From NCBI GenBank assembly GCA_025558095.1, contig JAIVFI010000038.1:434001-498000 (forward strand): DNA of 64,000 nucleotides, given 5' to 3'. This document shows, piece after piece, positions 28,244 to 38,852 of this stretch (positions within the stretch are counted from its first letter, which is position 1; every line of letters begins with the position of its first letter). The translations under genes and the position numbers were made by a program. The notes below the pieces were generated by a model. The model did no database searches and was not told the DNA's origin. It saw nothing but the letters and a program-made list of their open reading frames with translations. The DNA comes from Hyaloraphidium curvatum. Taxonomy: Eukaryota; Monoblepharomycota; Hyaloraphidiomycetes; Hyaloraphidiales; Hyaloraphidiaceae.

Positions 28244-30252
28244 TCAGCTCGCGGCCATGAGGCACGCCAGCGGCACCAGCCCCTCGACCTTGCTCACCGC
28301 GTTCCTGCCCATCGCCCAGCCGTCGTCGAACACCTGTTCCCCTTCCCATCAGCACCCATCCTCCCCCCTCAACACGGAAACGACCCACCTTGAGCACCGT
28401 CACCACGTCTCCCTTGTTCAGCACCATCTCGTCGTTCAGCTGCGGCGCGTACGGCCGCACGGCGACGTAGTCCCGGCCCTCCATCGTCGGGCTCTCGGGG
28501 CTCGCGGGGGCCCCGCGGCGGCGCGCGGAGGGGGTGGGCGCCAGCGCAGCGCCCGTGCCGGCTGCGACGGCTGCACCGGCGGCGATCGGCGGGGCGATGG
28601 TGTTGAACGGCACGCTTTCGGGGTAGGCGGTCGACGGGTAGGCGGAGGAGGCGGCGGCGAGCTGCGCCGGGGGCACGTAGGCCGCGGGCTGCTGCTGCAC
28701 CGCGGCGGTGCTCGCCGGGCGGGTCTGCTGCACCGTCGAGCTGGCCCCTTGGGCGGTGACGGGGACCATCTGCACCGCCTTCTCGGCGGGCTTGGGGCGG
28801 AGGAAGTACCACAGCAATCCGGCGATGGCGAGCAGGCCGACGGCGCCGCCGATGGCGATGCCCACTATGGCGCCGGTGGAGAGGGCGGAGGAGGTGGGAG
28901 GGGGGACGGGGGAGGTCTGCCGGGCCGAGAGGCGGTGCGGGCGGGTCGGGGGCGGGGCGGGGACGCCCTCGTCCTCGTCGTCGAGCTGGAAGGATTCCAG
29001 CACGGGGCGGCGGCGCGGGGGCGGGCGGGGGTCGGTGCGCGCCGGCACCGCGGGCTCGAAGTATTCGTCCTCGTCGAAGGCGTCGGCGGAGGTCGGATCG
29101 GCCATGTCCACGGGCTCGAGCTCCATCACCGCGCGGCCGGAGGACTGGTAGCTCACGCCGCCGCAGCGCCGCACGCCGCAGGCGGGAGAGCGGGTGAGCG
29201 AGCAGACCGTGGCGTCGACGGCGCAGGTGGAAAGGGGGGGCAGGGGGGGGAGCGGGCCGGCGAGGCGGTTCTTGGTCAGGTCGCTGGAGGGGGGTCGGGG
29301 GTTCAGCAAAGAGGAACCGGGGGATGTAAATGGAACTCACAGGTGACGGAGGGACCGGGGGAGCGGCGGGACGGCGCCGCTGAGCCTGTTCGAGGCGAGA
29401 TCACTGGCGGCAGGGATGATCAGCGGCTCATTCTTCCACATGCCGGCGCGGAAACCCACGCTTTGACCAGCCTGGTCTCGTCCAGGTCCGGCAGGCTCCC
29501 CGACAGCGCGTTGCGCGACGCGTCCAGGCTCTCGAGCGTGCGGGGGAGCTGCGGCAGCGCGCCCGAGAGACGGTTGCCGGCGACGTTGCTGGCGGGGGGG
29601 TGCGCGTGAGCCGGAAATCCAGTACCATGGAAGAAGACGGTGACCCACAGGTGGATCACCGAGGAGTGGTGCGAGATCCAGGCGGGGAATCGGCCAGAGA
29701 GGCGGTTGAACGACAGGTCGCTGGATGGGCCGATAAGCGCGGGCCCGAAGGAGCGGAAGAGATATGGAGCTTACAGCTTCTCCAGGCGGGTCAGCGAGGT
29801 CAGCGGCATCGACGCGAGGTTGCCCGAGAGGAGGAGCTCCGGCGGAGGGTCCGCCCACGAACTGCGATAAGGAGGCACACCCGGTCAGACGCCTCCTCTT
29901 CCCCAAATAACACCAAGCTTCTTGGTTGGACGGACACCCACATCTCGACGACCCGCCCGTCCCTGCAGTCCACCCTCCCCTCTGCCGCCCCGCCCTCCCC
30001 GGCGAAGGCGGCGCGGAACCCGCAGCACTCTTCCCCGCGGCCCCACAGCCTTCGCGGCGTGATCCCGCCCTTTGCGAAGAACTCCTCCAGCGCCGCGCAG
30101 TCGCGCGACTGGGGTGGGCGGGCGAGGGCGCGCGCGGGGGCGGCAAACACCGCGAGCGCGGCCAGCGCGAGGAGCAGCCGGGCGGGGGAGAGGGCGGGCG
30201 GGCGGCGGCCCGTTCCGCACGGTCGCCGGGCGCTGAGAGAGAGGGATGCCAT
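28244..30252 (-). CDS. LRR - transmembrane - SH3 surface protein
   Basis: A multi-exon gene. The ATG at 30252 (MASLSLSARRPCGTG) begins a signal peptide (LLLALAALAVFAAPARA); a Cys-paired N-cap follows (DCAALEEFFAKGG, then EECCGF). Then at least five leucine-rich repeats: SGNLASMPLTSLTRLEKL, LDLSFNRLSGRFP, VAGNRLSGALPQLP, LDASRNALSGSLP, LASNRLSGAVPPLP and LTKNRLAGPLPPLP. Introns fall repeatedly at the same place, so that each acceptor CAG is followed by CGACCTG or a close relative. After an acidic linker comes a membrane helix (GAIVGIAIGGAVGLLAIAGL), a long Pro/Ala-rich cytoplasmic stretch and a C-terminal SH3 domain (YVAVRPYAPQLNDEMVLNKG, then FDDGWAMGRN). This architecture suits a surface sensor that recruits Pro-rich partners. 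Confidence 0.85.
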
Positions 30253-30676
30253 GGCGGCGGCGCTGGCAGGGGGTGCCGGTTGGGTGGCCGGAGGGCGCGA
30301 CGCGGGCGCGGCCCAAGCACCGCGTCCGCTGACGGCACGCGCCGGCGGGGGAAGCAATCCCCGCGCGGAACGAGGCGTGGAATTCGCCGCCGCTGGCACG
30401 GAGGCGGCGCGGGCGGAGGGCAGGGGTCGCGAATGGCGCGAGCGTCGTCAGATGCCAGGGCACGGTCACGCAGCCGCTGGCCCCGAACCCGCACTTGGAC
30501 TCCCCGACCGCCCCCGCACCGAAGACGCCCGACGAATGGGCAATGTACACAATTGGAAAAGAGTATTCGTAGTAGAATTCATGTACCGCCCGAGTCCGGG
30601 TGCCCTTTCTCCCAGGTCTGCGAGGTCACCCGCACGCCTCCATCCGATCGACAGCCACCCTCCCGGCGGTCCCGTC

Positions 30677-31183
30677 CTACTCCAGCTTGCCGTCGAAGCC
30701 CGGAACCTCTGTCCCCGCCGCCGCAGATGTCAAGGGTACCTGCGTCCGCCCACCCGCCTCGTTCCCCGTTGCCTGTCGGTGAGAGACCAAAGAATAACGC
30801 CGGTTCAGGTCCCGAGTCGATGCCGTCCACGGGTCCACCGACCTCGTCGCCTCTCGCTTGTGCCTTCCCTGCATTCTCCGCAGCCGCCTCGCCCGCCCTG
30901 CGCCCCCCCTCGCCCTCCTGCCCGCCACGTCACCACCTTCCCCACAACGCACGCCGCCAACGAAACCCACCGCAACCCTCTCCTCCACCCTCCCCACCCC
31001 CTCCCCATCCTTCCCCCCCTCCTCCTTGCCCGCCTCCTGCGTCCCCATCCCGGCAACGGTCGCCGGCGCCGCCCCCTGCATCGGGTCCGCCTTCTCGGCC
31101 TGCGGCGTGGGGTGCGCCAGCAGCGTGGGGTGGGAGGAGAAGAAAAACTCGGAGGAGGAGTATTCCGCGCGGGGGGTGGACAT
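30677..31183 (-). CDS. Doubtful hypothetical protein
   Basis: A minus-strand ATG at 31183 (MSTPRAEYSSSEFFFSSHP) opens 168 codons. The first ~50 residues look protein-like; the middle is Gly/Glu/Arg-rich and basic (RARRLRRMQGRHKREA). No domain, no intron and no supporting context. The frame may be open only because of base composition. Confidence 0.22.
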   Translation of the reverse strand: MSTPRAEYSSSEFFFSSHPTLLAHPTPQAEKADPMQGAAPATVAGMGTQEAGKEEGGKDGEGVGRVEERVAVGFVGGVRCGEGGDVAGRRARGGAGRARRLRRMQGRHKREATRSVDPWTASTRDLNRRYSLVSHRQATGNEAGGRTQVPLTSAAAGTEVPGFDGKLE

Positions 31184-31225
31184 TCCGGGGAGGGATGTCG
31201 GTTCGTCGGGGCTTTGCGTGGAGCG

Positions 31226-31260
31226 GGGTGGGTGGGGTGGGTGGGGTGGGTGGGGCAGCG
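31226..31260 (+). repeat. Short G-rich tandem repeat, quadruplex-prone
   Basis: The unit GGGGTGGGT is repeated about three to four times in a row, giving eight closely spaced runs of three or four G. Such a run is able to form an intramolecular G-quadruplex on the plus strand. It lies in the gene-poor stretch about 750 bases upstream of the secreted-protein gene. Confidence 0.7.
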
Positions 31261-32008
31261 CCGAATCGCCACCGCGTTCTTGCGTGCGCTGCCTCGCAGT
31301 CATGCCGACAATGACAGCAAAGCGACAAGATCGCGCCCCCGCGTCCTACATCATCCATATTCTCCGCCTGTCCTCGGGCCACCCCGGCGCACCTCCCCCC
31401 CCTCCGCACTCGAGGCACGCGCAACGCGATCGATCGCGGGACCCGGGCTCGACCGCCAGCCCGTCGACGGCCGTCCACCCTCGGGCGGTGAGCTCCCCGT
31501 CGCCCGATCGATCCGCAGGCACGCGATCCCAGTCCCCTTTGCCAGGCCGGGCTTGTATTCCGGGCTCGGCGTCGGGGACAGGGTGGGGGGCGGGCGTTCC
31601 GCACGCCGAAAATCGCCGTCGGGCTCCATTATGGATGGCTAGCTCCTCATTACATGAATCCGGGATTCCCTTCGACCGACTAGGCAGTCCGCGGGCCGCC
31701 TAATCCGGTTCCCGCTAGCCGCCCGGCCGGCATCCCTCGCATCGCCGAACGGCGCTCGGAAGCGGGCGCCCGTGCATCGGAGCACCCGTGAGGTGCGAAC
31801 GTTTTGCGATCCGGTGGCGGGGAAGTGTCTCTGCGCGGCGTGACATCGGTTGGCGATGGCCAAATCTACGCGGTCCCTGCGTCCTTGTCCTTGGGGCGGT
31901 GTCATTGCGCGCGCAATCCCCAAGCGCCCTCGGCCGGCCAAGGGACATTAGGGACAGCCCGACCAACCAAGCTCCGCGCGTTCTCCGATCCCCGCACCTG
32001 CCGAAACC

Positions 32009-32644
32009 ATGCGCATCGCGGCCGGCAACCTGCTCTTATTGGCGCTCGTCGCGGCGCTCGCACGGTGCGTCCGCGCGCGCCCGGCCGGCGCGCCCCAAGG
32101 CTGACGAGCACCGCCCTCGCCATCCGCGTTCCGCGCAGGGCCGCCGCCGCCGCGCCCACCGGCGGCCTCGAGCTGGCCATCGGCGGGCCCGCCGGCCGCG
32201 ACGGGGAGGACGTGCGCTTCGTGGGCGCGTGCGCCGAGTGCGAGCCCGAGCAATACTGGTGGGCCCCCGCCGCGCCCCGCCGGTGCCCCCGCTCACCGCC
32301 GCCGGGATCGCAGCGAGGCCGCCTACCCCGGCGCACCCGACGGCTCCCTCGCCTGCGTGCGCTACGACACCGCGCGCCACCTCTACCGCAGGTACACATA
32401 CTCGGTCTGCGCGACCGGCAAGTTCTGCAGCGGCGGCGCCGAGATCACGAGCGGCGAAGCGTACCCGGGCGCGGGCACCTACACCCAGTGCCAGACAAAG
32501 TGCCAGGAGGCGCCCGACTGCAAGATATGGGCCTTCGACTCCGACTCGAGCCTCTGCGAGCTCAAGTCGTCCTGCGTTGGCGTCCTGAACGCCGCCGCGG
32601 GATCGGCCTACGGGGTCAGGAGCGACTACACCTGCCCAACCTGA
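32009..32644 (+). CDS. Small secreted cysteine-rich protein (PAN/WSC-like), paralogue 1
   Basis: Three exons. The ATG at 32009 gives a signal peptide (MRIAAGNLLLLALVAALAR); an intron starts GTGCGTCC, and a second intron at 32259-32313 splits the Cys codon in EPEQYC. The mature protein carries VGACAECEPEQYC, AYPGAPDGSLACVRY, LYRRYTYSVCATGKFCSGG and a C-terminal six-Cys region (TQCQTKCQEAPDCKIWAFD, LCELKSSCVG) resembling PAN/apple or WSC modules, which bind carbohydrate or protein. The gene at 57627-58171 has the same signal start (MRIA), the CxxC block, the AYPGAP block and the same intron position and phase, so they form a family. A wall or secreted role is likely. Confidence 0.78.
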
Positions 32645-32912
32645 CCGCGGGCCCCCGGTGGCGATCGGATCCGATCGCGAAATGGACGTTGGGAGTGCGT
32701 CGTGTACGTGGGACATCGCGAATCGGAGCGTCCTCCTCCTGCAAAGGATGCCTTCCCGCCGCCCAACGAACGGCGGCGCCTGCCGCGGCGGGCGCCCCCC
32801 CACCGGCGTCGCGCCGGCACGGCGGCGTCCGGCAGCTCAAAGTTGGCCGAGGTGCGGAGAGTCCGATCCCGGAATCCTGGCGTCAAGGATCCGATTCCCC
32901 GAAAATGTAGAT

Positions 32913-34565
32913 CTAGACAAAGACCGCCTGCACCTTCTCCTTCTTCTGCGTCACCCTCGACGCCCCCCCGTCCCAGGTCAGCCTCGGCCTCACCTTCACC
33001 CTCCTCACAAACTCCCCCGGCGCCGCCAGGCCCCCGCCCCACCGCAGGGTGAACACCAGCGCCTCGCCCGTCTCCAACCCCAGCACCCCGTCCGCGAAGC
33101 TCACCGGCAGCCTCAGCCTGGCGCGCAAAACGTCGAACCAGTCCTGGCTGTGGAACCGGTGCACCACCGCCGCCGAGGCCAGCTCCAGCAGCTCCGCCGG
33201 CAGCGTCCGCGGGCTCTGCGTCGAGACCACCGTGCGCACGCCCAGGTGGCGCATCTGGCGCACCGCCGAGACCACCGCGCGGGAGAGGCCGTCGGTGCCG
33301 GCGGGGCGCATGTACTTGTGCGCCTCGTCGAAGACGCACAGCCGCCCGTGGGCAGCGGGGCACGACAGGAACTTGGCCATGACGACGGCAAAGACGCCGT
33401 TGGCCTGCTCGCCGCTGAAGAGGGGGTCGGTGAGGTCCACGACGACCATCTGGTCCGGGGTGCGGAGGACGGCCGAGACGTCGGGTTGGCCGGCGTAGTA
33501 GGCCGCGTTGGAGGGGTCCTCGCGGAGGAAGGAGGCGAGCAGCTGCAGGCGGAGCTCGAGGGGGGATCGCTGCGCGTTGGTGAAGTCCATCTCGGCGATG
33601 TGCGCGCGGAACTGGGCAAAGTTCGGCTTGGCGTCGGCCTTTTGCATTGACCGGAGGTAGTCGATCACGCTCTCCATGTAGAGCGGCATCTCGTCCACGT
33701 GCATGAGCGTCTGAAGGTCCGCAGCGTCCAGATCATCCCAGGAAAAGAGCAGCGGCTTGACGGCGACCGGGAACCCGAGGTTTTCGTAGACCCGCTTTCT
33801 CCGCTTGAAGTTGGCCGGGGAGACAAGCACGACCACGTTCTTGACCGCGCGCGCCATCCCCGCCGGAAGATCGCCCCGCGGCCGCGACAGCGTCACGGCC
33901 TCGCAGAAATTGTCCGGGCTCTGGTCATAATAGAACACCACGGCCGCCATCCCCGCGTCCCCGGCAATGTCCCGCGGCGAGTCCAGCAGGCAGTTCTCGA
34001 TCACGCACGACAGCGTGTGCGACTTGCCGGCGCCCTGCACGCCCACGGCCACCAGGCAGAACGGGGCGTGGGTGTTCATATAAACGTCGGACGCGCGTGC
34101 GTCGGCCAGGGCCGTGGTGCCCAGCCATCCGTAGTGAGGCACGGTGCCCGAGAGGACGGTCTGGCGGTCGACAAAAACCGACTCGATCTCGGGGCGGAGC
34201 TGCGGCCGCGCGCGGGGATCCGAGGCGGCGAAGGCCGAGAGGGGGAAGAGCGCGTCGGTCGCGTCGGGCACCCTCTTTGGAGCCGCAGGCACGTCGGGGA
34301 CCGTCGCCGCTCCGTTCGCGCCCTCCTTCGCCTTCGGGCTCGTGAAAATCACGGGAGAAGGGCCCGTCGTGGGCGAAACGGGCGGCGGCAGCGAGGATCT
34401 GCCAAACTCGAAGGACGGCAGGTCGAACTTGAACGCGCTCGCCGGCTTGGCAGCCTTTGGCTTCGCGGCAGGCGCTTGCCCGCCGGTTCCGAATACAATC
34501 ACCGGCGAGCCGCTGGTCGCCGCGGCCGGGGCCGGGGAGGCCTCGCCCGGCCCCGCGGATGTCAT
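32913..34565 (-). CDS. HerA/FtsK-like P-loop ATPase
   Basis: Single exon, 550 residues from the ATG at 34565 (MTSAGPGEASPAPAAAT). The first ~120 residues are Pro/Ala-rich and low in complexity. The ATPase core has Walker A (VGVQGAGKSHTLSCV) and Walker B (GRLCVFDEAHKYMRP), and a downstream sensor-like segment (VRTVVSTQSPRTLPAELL), in the order expected for HerA/VirB4-like ATPases of the DUF87 type. In prokaryotes HerA pumps DNA during end resection; fungal homologues of this class are known only as uncharacterised P-loop proteins. No membrane span. The role could be DNA handling or something unrelated; I cannot tell. Confidence 0.75.
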   Translation of the reverse strand: MTSAGPGEASPAPAAATSGSPVIVFGTGGQAPAAKPKAAKPASAFKFDLPSFEFGRSSLPPPVSPTTGPSPVIFTSPKAKEGANGAATVPDVPAAPKRVPDATDALFPLSAFAASDPRARPQLRPEIESVFVDRQTVLSGTVPHYGWLGTTALADARASDVYMNTHAPFCLVAVGVQGAGKSHTLSCVIENCLLDSPRDIAGDAGMAAVVFYYDQSPDNFCEAVTLSRPRGDLPAGMARAVKNVVVLVSPANFKRRKRVYENLGFPVAVKPLLFSWDDLDAADLQTLMHVDEMPLYMESVIDYLRSMQKADAKPNFAQFRAHIAEMDFTNAQRSPLELRLQLLASFLREDPSNAAYYAGQPDVSAVLRTPDQMVVVDLTDPLFSGEQANGVFAVVMAKFLSCPAAHGRLCVFDEAHKYMRPAGTDGLSRAVVSAVRQMRHLGVRTVVSTQSPRTLPAELLELASAAVVHRFHSQDWFDVLRARLRLPVSFADGVLGLETGEALVFTLRWGGGLAAPGEFVRRVKVRPRLTWDGGASRVTQKKEKVQAVFV

Positions 34566-35256
34566 TCGAAAACTGGGGAGCGCAGGGACCTGGGTCCCGC
34601 CGCCGAGTCGGCCTCAAAATCGAGGACGGCCATTAGCTGGACAAATCGTCGCCGTATCCACGATCAGAAGCATCTCTGGCATTCAGCTAATCAGTGCAGC
34701 GTTAGGCAGGCTGCGACCGAACTTGAAGCGTTTCAAAGCCATCGCGCCGCCCGAGTCCGAGCTTGACCGACGTCCTCCGGCGGCGACATTCTCGACGGTC
34801 CCGAAAGCAGCTTGCTTGATCAGTCGCTGGCGGTACCAGTTGCCGCACCTCCGCTCCTTGGTGGATTGGAAGGGTCGCTGGTTGATGATCTGCGGCGCGG
34901 CTGCCTGAAGCGTGAAAAGCTTGGCGTCGAGGAGGCCGATGTTCCGGCGCCGCTGCGCCTAGGCCGACCCCGAAGCAGCCGCGCGTGCCCGCTCCTGGTG
35001 TGCTGCCTGCATCATGCGCGCCTCCTGCAACGCGCCTTTAGATGTCCCTGAAGAAGGTCCCTACGTCATGATCGCATAACACAAGGAAGAAAAGGGACGC
35101 CTCGAGCCCGAGTACTGCGACGCTTGATTACCAGGAAATGGAATCAGATGTCTTTCCAAGGGCTTGGTGTAAGACCACAACGTTGACGACTCTACTACTG
35201 AGGAACATCTACCAGACCACTTTTGCCGCCCCGTGCCGCCCTCGCAGCAGCCCTCC
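34566..35256. other. Intergenic stretch, nothing recognised
   Basis: About 690 bases between the HerA-like start and the PhyH-like stop, both on the minus strand. One plus-strand frame around 34812-35051 (SLAVPVAAPPLLGGLEGSLV) is protein-like in composition but has no domain or partner exon. The AT-richer segment 35050-35230 contains no gene that I can support. Confidence 0.4.
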
Positions 35257-36367
35257 TCACAAGCTCGCCTCCTCCTCGACCGTCCTGTCCACGTACCGCA
35301 CCCTCGCCGCCGCCCCCTCCCTCGCCAGCGCCTTGATCGGGTGCTGCCCGTTGACCCGGCCCACGAGCGGCGTGCAGACCGAGTAGCCGAGGAGCGACTG
35401 GAGCTTGGGCGGCATGCGGATGAGGTCCGAGGGGGAGGTGACGAGGAAGTGGTTCTCGTACGGTCGCTGGAAACGGAGCAAGGGATGAGAGGGAGGACGG
35501 ACCCTCGGCGGGCGAGAACCCACGATCCACGGCTCCCCGTAGACGCACGCCACCGCCATCCTCGACTTGTCCGTCGTGTTGGCCCCCGCGCTGTGCCACG
35601 CCGTGCTGACGAACATGCACACGCTCCCCGCCGGCGCGACGAACTGGATCCCCTGCTCGTGGTCGTTGGCCTCCGGGAGCCGGTCCTCGCCCCAGAGGTG
35701 CGAGCCAGGGATTATATGGGTCCCGCCGTTGGCGCGCGTGAAGTCGTCGATGGCCCAGAAGCAGTTGACGAAGAAGAATTTGCGGGGGCGGGCCATGCGG
35801 GTGTAGTTGTCGTCGTTGTGCCACGGCTGCTTGTGCTCCCCCGGCAGCACCTCGATCGCCTGGCTCGCCGAAAGCAGGTAGTTGGGGTTCAGGACGTGGT
35901 CCAGCACGTTGAGGACCTTGGGGTGGAGGACGAGCGGCTCGACCACCGAGAGCTTGTTGACCAGGTGGTCCGTCCGCCGGGTCGTCTCGCCCTCTGCGGC
36001 AACAAGGAGATCAGCACTCGCTCGACACGGTACGGAGGGGCGACGTGCCAAAGTAGTTGTGCCCGTGGTAGCCCGACTGCTCGCGGTGCACGGCCGCCTT
36101 GATCTTCCGGCACAGGTCCGCCGACACCGCCTTCTCGATGACCACGTATCTGCGCGTTACCACCCGTCAGCCCCCATGCCCCTTCCCCCGGCGGCAAGGG
36201 ACGCACCCGTCCTTCAGCAGCTTCTCCACGTTCGCCATCGTCTCGGGGCTCCTGTCCGCCTGCCGCGTCTGGTAGTCCAGCCCCTCCCCGGCGAACCGCG
36301 GCGAGATGTCCTTCTGCTCGTTCATAAGCTCGTTGATGTTGCGGGCGTCGAGCACGCGCGTCGACAT
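35257..36367 (-). CDS. Phytanoyl-CoA dioxygenase family protein, second copy type
   Basis: A gene with about three introns. The ATG at 36367 (MSTRVLDARNINELMNEQ) opens an exon ending near VEKLLKDGC; the next carries YVVIEKAVSADLCRKIKAAV and HREQSGYHGHNYFG. The catalytic exon holds NPNYLLSASQAIEVLPGE, the iron ligands in KQPWHNDDNYTRM (HxD) and SVCMFVSTAWHSAGAN, and GTHIIPGSHLWGEDRLP. The C-terminal exon reads ENHFLVTSPSDLIRMPPK. It is more like the PhyH proteins of fungal and bacterial metabolism than the copy at 4.0 kb, with which it shares only the fold. Substrate unknown. Confidence 0.85.
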
Positions 36368-36777
36368 GGCGGCGAATGGGCAGGGGAGTGCGGAAATCGG
36401 GTGGTGTTGCGCCGCTGGATTGCGGGCGCCCGGGTGCGGCGGCGCGGGGGAGCAGACGGCGAGGTTCTCCGCGAAGGTCGGCGGGCGCGGAAGGAGCCGC
36501 GGCCGGTTTCGGGGCGGGGCGCGTGGGAGACGGAGGGGCGAAGAGGCAGGTGGCGCGGCGGCGGCGGCGAACGATCCGTCATTCCGCCTATCACTCGAAC
36601 CTGGGCGCTTGATTCCCCGCGATCGGATCCATAACATCTTTCCTAAGCCCAGGCGGAACACGTGTTTTCTCGATAAACCTGGACCGGTCTCTTCGGCACC
36701 TGCAATCGCCCTGCAACGCGAGGTGGCGACGATCGGACGCAACCCATCTATGCGCGCAGAACAAAGTGGGAAGCGGC
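36368..36777. other. Intergenic stretch, nothing recognised
   Basis: About 410 bases between two minus-strand genes. The part next to 36367 should hold the PhyH-like promoter and the part next to 36778 the 3' UTR of the following gene. Open frames here follow the base composition only. Confidence 0.4.
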
Positions 36778-38823
36778 CTAAAGGACCGCCGCGTCCATGA
36801 ACGGCTCGATTATTTCCATCGTCGTGTCATCCGCCGCGGCATCCACCCCCGCGTCCTCGGCGGTGGTGCCTTCAGCGAGGTCGTCGGTCTCCGAGCCGGC
36901 AAAGAGGCTGCCCATCGAGGCGCCGGTCACGTAGTCGATCCCCTCTACCGCGTCAATGTCCATGTCGGTGAAGATCTGGAACGAGCGGCGGAAGTCCGTG
37001 GTCTCGGCTGTCTTCTGCGGATCGGACGGGAAGGGTTAGGACCCGGCCCCCCTCGCGGGCCTTGCCGCGCATGCACTCACCCCGACCATGTCCCAGAGAT
37101 CGTTCTCGCCGATCCCGGCAAAGGCCTCGCTTAAATCGGGGTCCACGGCGTTGATCGCCTCGATCATCTCCGCCACCGTCGAGCCGAGCTCGATCCCCAT
37201 GTCCACGAGCATCTCGGTCAGCGTCTCCAGCGTGTCGCTGATCATGTCCATGATGGTGTCGGGGACGCCGGGCATGTTCATGAAGTACTGGATCCAGTGG
37301 AAGCTCGCCTCGCCCGAGTTGATCATGCGGGCCGCGTCGCGGAGGGTGCCGATGTAGACCATGCAAGGCTTGGCCGCGATTGTGCACATCGTCATGTTGA
37401 CCTTGATGGTGTCGGAGATGGGCTCGAGCTTCCGGAACGCAGGGCCGAGCACGGCAGTGGGCACCTGGCCGCGGGGCCGCATCATGTTGACGTCGCTGGG
37501 GTAACCCGCGGGGTAAACGGCGCCGACGCGCATGCAGTCCGTCCGGCTCCAGATCCTCGGCGGGAACGGGCCCGAGGTCTTCCTGTTGGCGCCGGTGTGC
37601 ATCACGAGGAACTGCACGTTGGCCACGTTGGGGTTGTTGCCGGCCTGGCAGGGGTGGCCGAGGATGGCGGTGCCGTTGTTGTTCAGGCAGACGTCGCCGA
37701 GGCCTCGGTAGTTGGGAACCGGTCTTATCTCGACTGTAGGAGGATTCGTAGGTATTTCAACGGGGAGGTTGTCCATGAATTGCTGCTGCTGTGTCCAGTA
37801 GGTTTTGCTGAAGTTCGCCGGCACGTCCTTCTGGAACGGGTTGAAGGCGTAGAACCTGATGGTCGCGGGACTGAATTAGCGGCCGATCGAGTCGGAAAAG
37901 CTGCGGGCGCAAAATGCTTACCACTGCCCTGTGGCGTTCGGCTGCCCGAAGCAGCAGCTTGGTCCGGTCCCTGCAAGGAGCGTCGCCCATCCAGAGTTCA
38001 GGTCGGGCTTGACCCATTGCAGCCCGGTCCCGGACTTCCCGGGGATGAAGATGCTGTACGACTCCGGTATGTCCGCGTACTGTTCGAAGAGCGGGGCCCC
38101 GATGTCGGCGCACTGGTTCTGCTCCAGGTAGATCTTGCGGATCGTGCCCCCGTTCCCCTGGCTCCCGATGCTGAACTCGGTCGGCAAGTCCTGGTTGACG
38201 AGGCGGATGACCATGCCCGTGGTCGCAAAGTTCGTGGCCCGCTCGCCGAGGCGGGCCCCGGCCGCGAGCGTTTGGTCGGATTCGTGCGGGGTAGTCGAGG
38301 TCTGCGCGCGGGGCGGGAGATCGCGCCGGCGGGGTGCCCGGGCGCGGCGCACGCGACGGCTGCGGGGCTTGGCGGCGGCTTTGGCGGCGATCGCAGCGGC
38401 CTTGGCGGACTGCGGTCCGCCGAATGCGAGCGCCACGGGTCCGAAGGCCTTCCGGAACCTGAGGAACTGCCGCGACTCTCCGCAGTCGCCCGAGTGCTCA
38501 GTGGTGTTGCGAGTGGCGAGCGAGAATTTTGCCGGGCACGAGTAAAGCGGGGCAGAGGTGGATGTGCCCACGGCCTGGGCCGACAGCCGATTGGCTGCAT
38601 CTTCGCAGGCGCCGCGGGATGTGAACGACATGCAGCAGGGCACCAGACCGCCCTTGACGGCGCCATTGCACGAGGTCCGGGAGATCGAGGTGGAGCGCAT
38701 GCTTCCGGAAGCCATCGGGGGTGGTTTCATCACGGAGGAAGATCCCCGCTGGAAAGATGCTGCTGCTGCTTTCGTGCTGAAAATGTTCAACGAGCTCGAC
38801 AAGCTGGAGAAAGAATGGCGCAT
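36778..38823 (-). CDS. Large protein of unknown function, probably secreted or surface
   Basis: At least three exons. The middle intron has a clear GTAAGC donor and rejoins at PATIRFYAFNPFQKDVPAN; the last intron leads to an acidic C-terminus ending MEIIEPFMDAAVL. Conserved-looking stretches are VPCCMSFTSRGACEDAAN, GMVIRLVNQDLPTEFSIG, IRKIYLEQNQCADIGAP, GLQWVKPDLNSGWATLLAG, PCQAGNNPNVANVQFLVMHT and ASFHWIQYFMNMPGVPDT. Scattered Cys pairs and several NxT/NxS sequons suggest an extracellular protein, but the start at 38823 (MRHSFSSLSSSLNIF) gives no good signal peptide and lies only 30 bases after the stop of the upstream gene, so the true first exon may be elsewhere. No family recognised. Confidence 0.55.
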
Positions 38824-38852
38824 GGCTGGTTGCAGAGACAAAGAAGTTGAAT

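Larger units (their letters stand above)
30253..32008. other. Long gene-poor stretch
   Basis: About 1.75 kb without a supported gene. The sequence is low in complexity, with C-rich runs on the plus strand (30880-31060) and G-rich runs (31200-31260). Long open frames exist on both strands but mirror the GC bias. The 3' 350 bases up to 32008 should contain the promoter of the secreted-protein gene. A weak candidate minus-strand frame is listed separately. Confidence 0.5.

Noticed and set aside
29926-31642. Very long open frames on both strands, up to several hundred codons
   Set aside because: They mirror C- and G-rich composition, overlap a real LRR-SH3 gene on the other strand at one end, and show repetitive Pro/Ser/Arg or Gly/Arg translations without domains.
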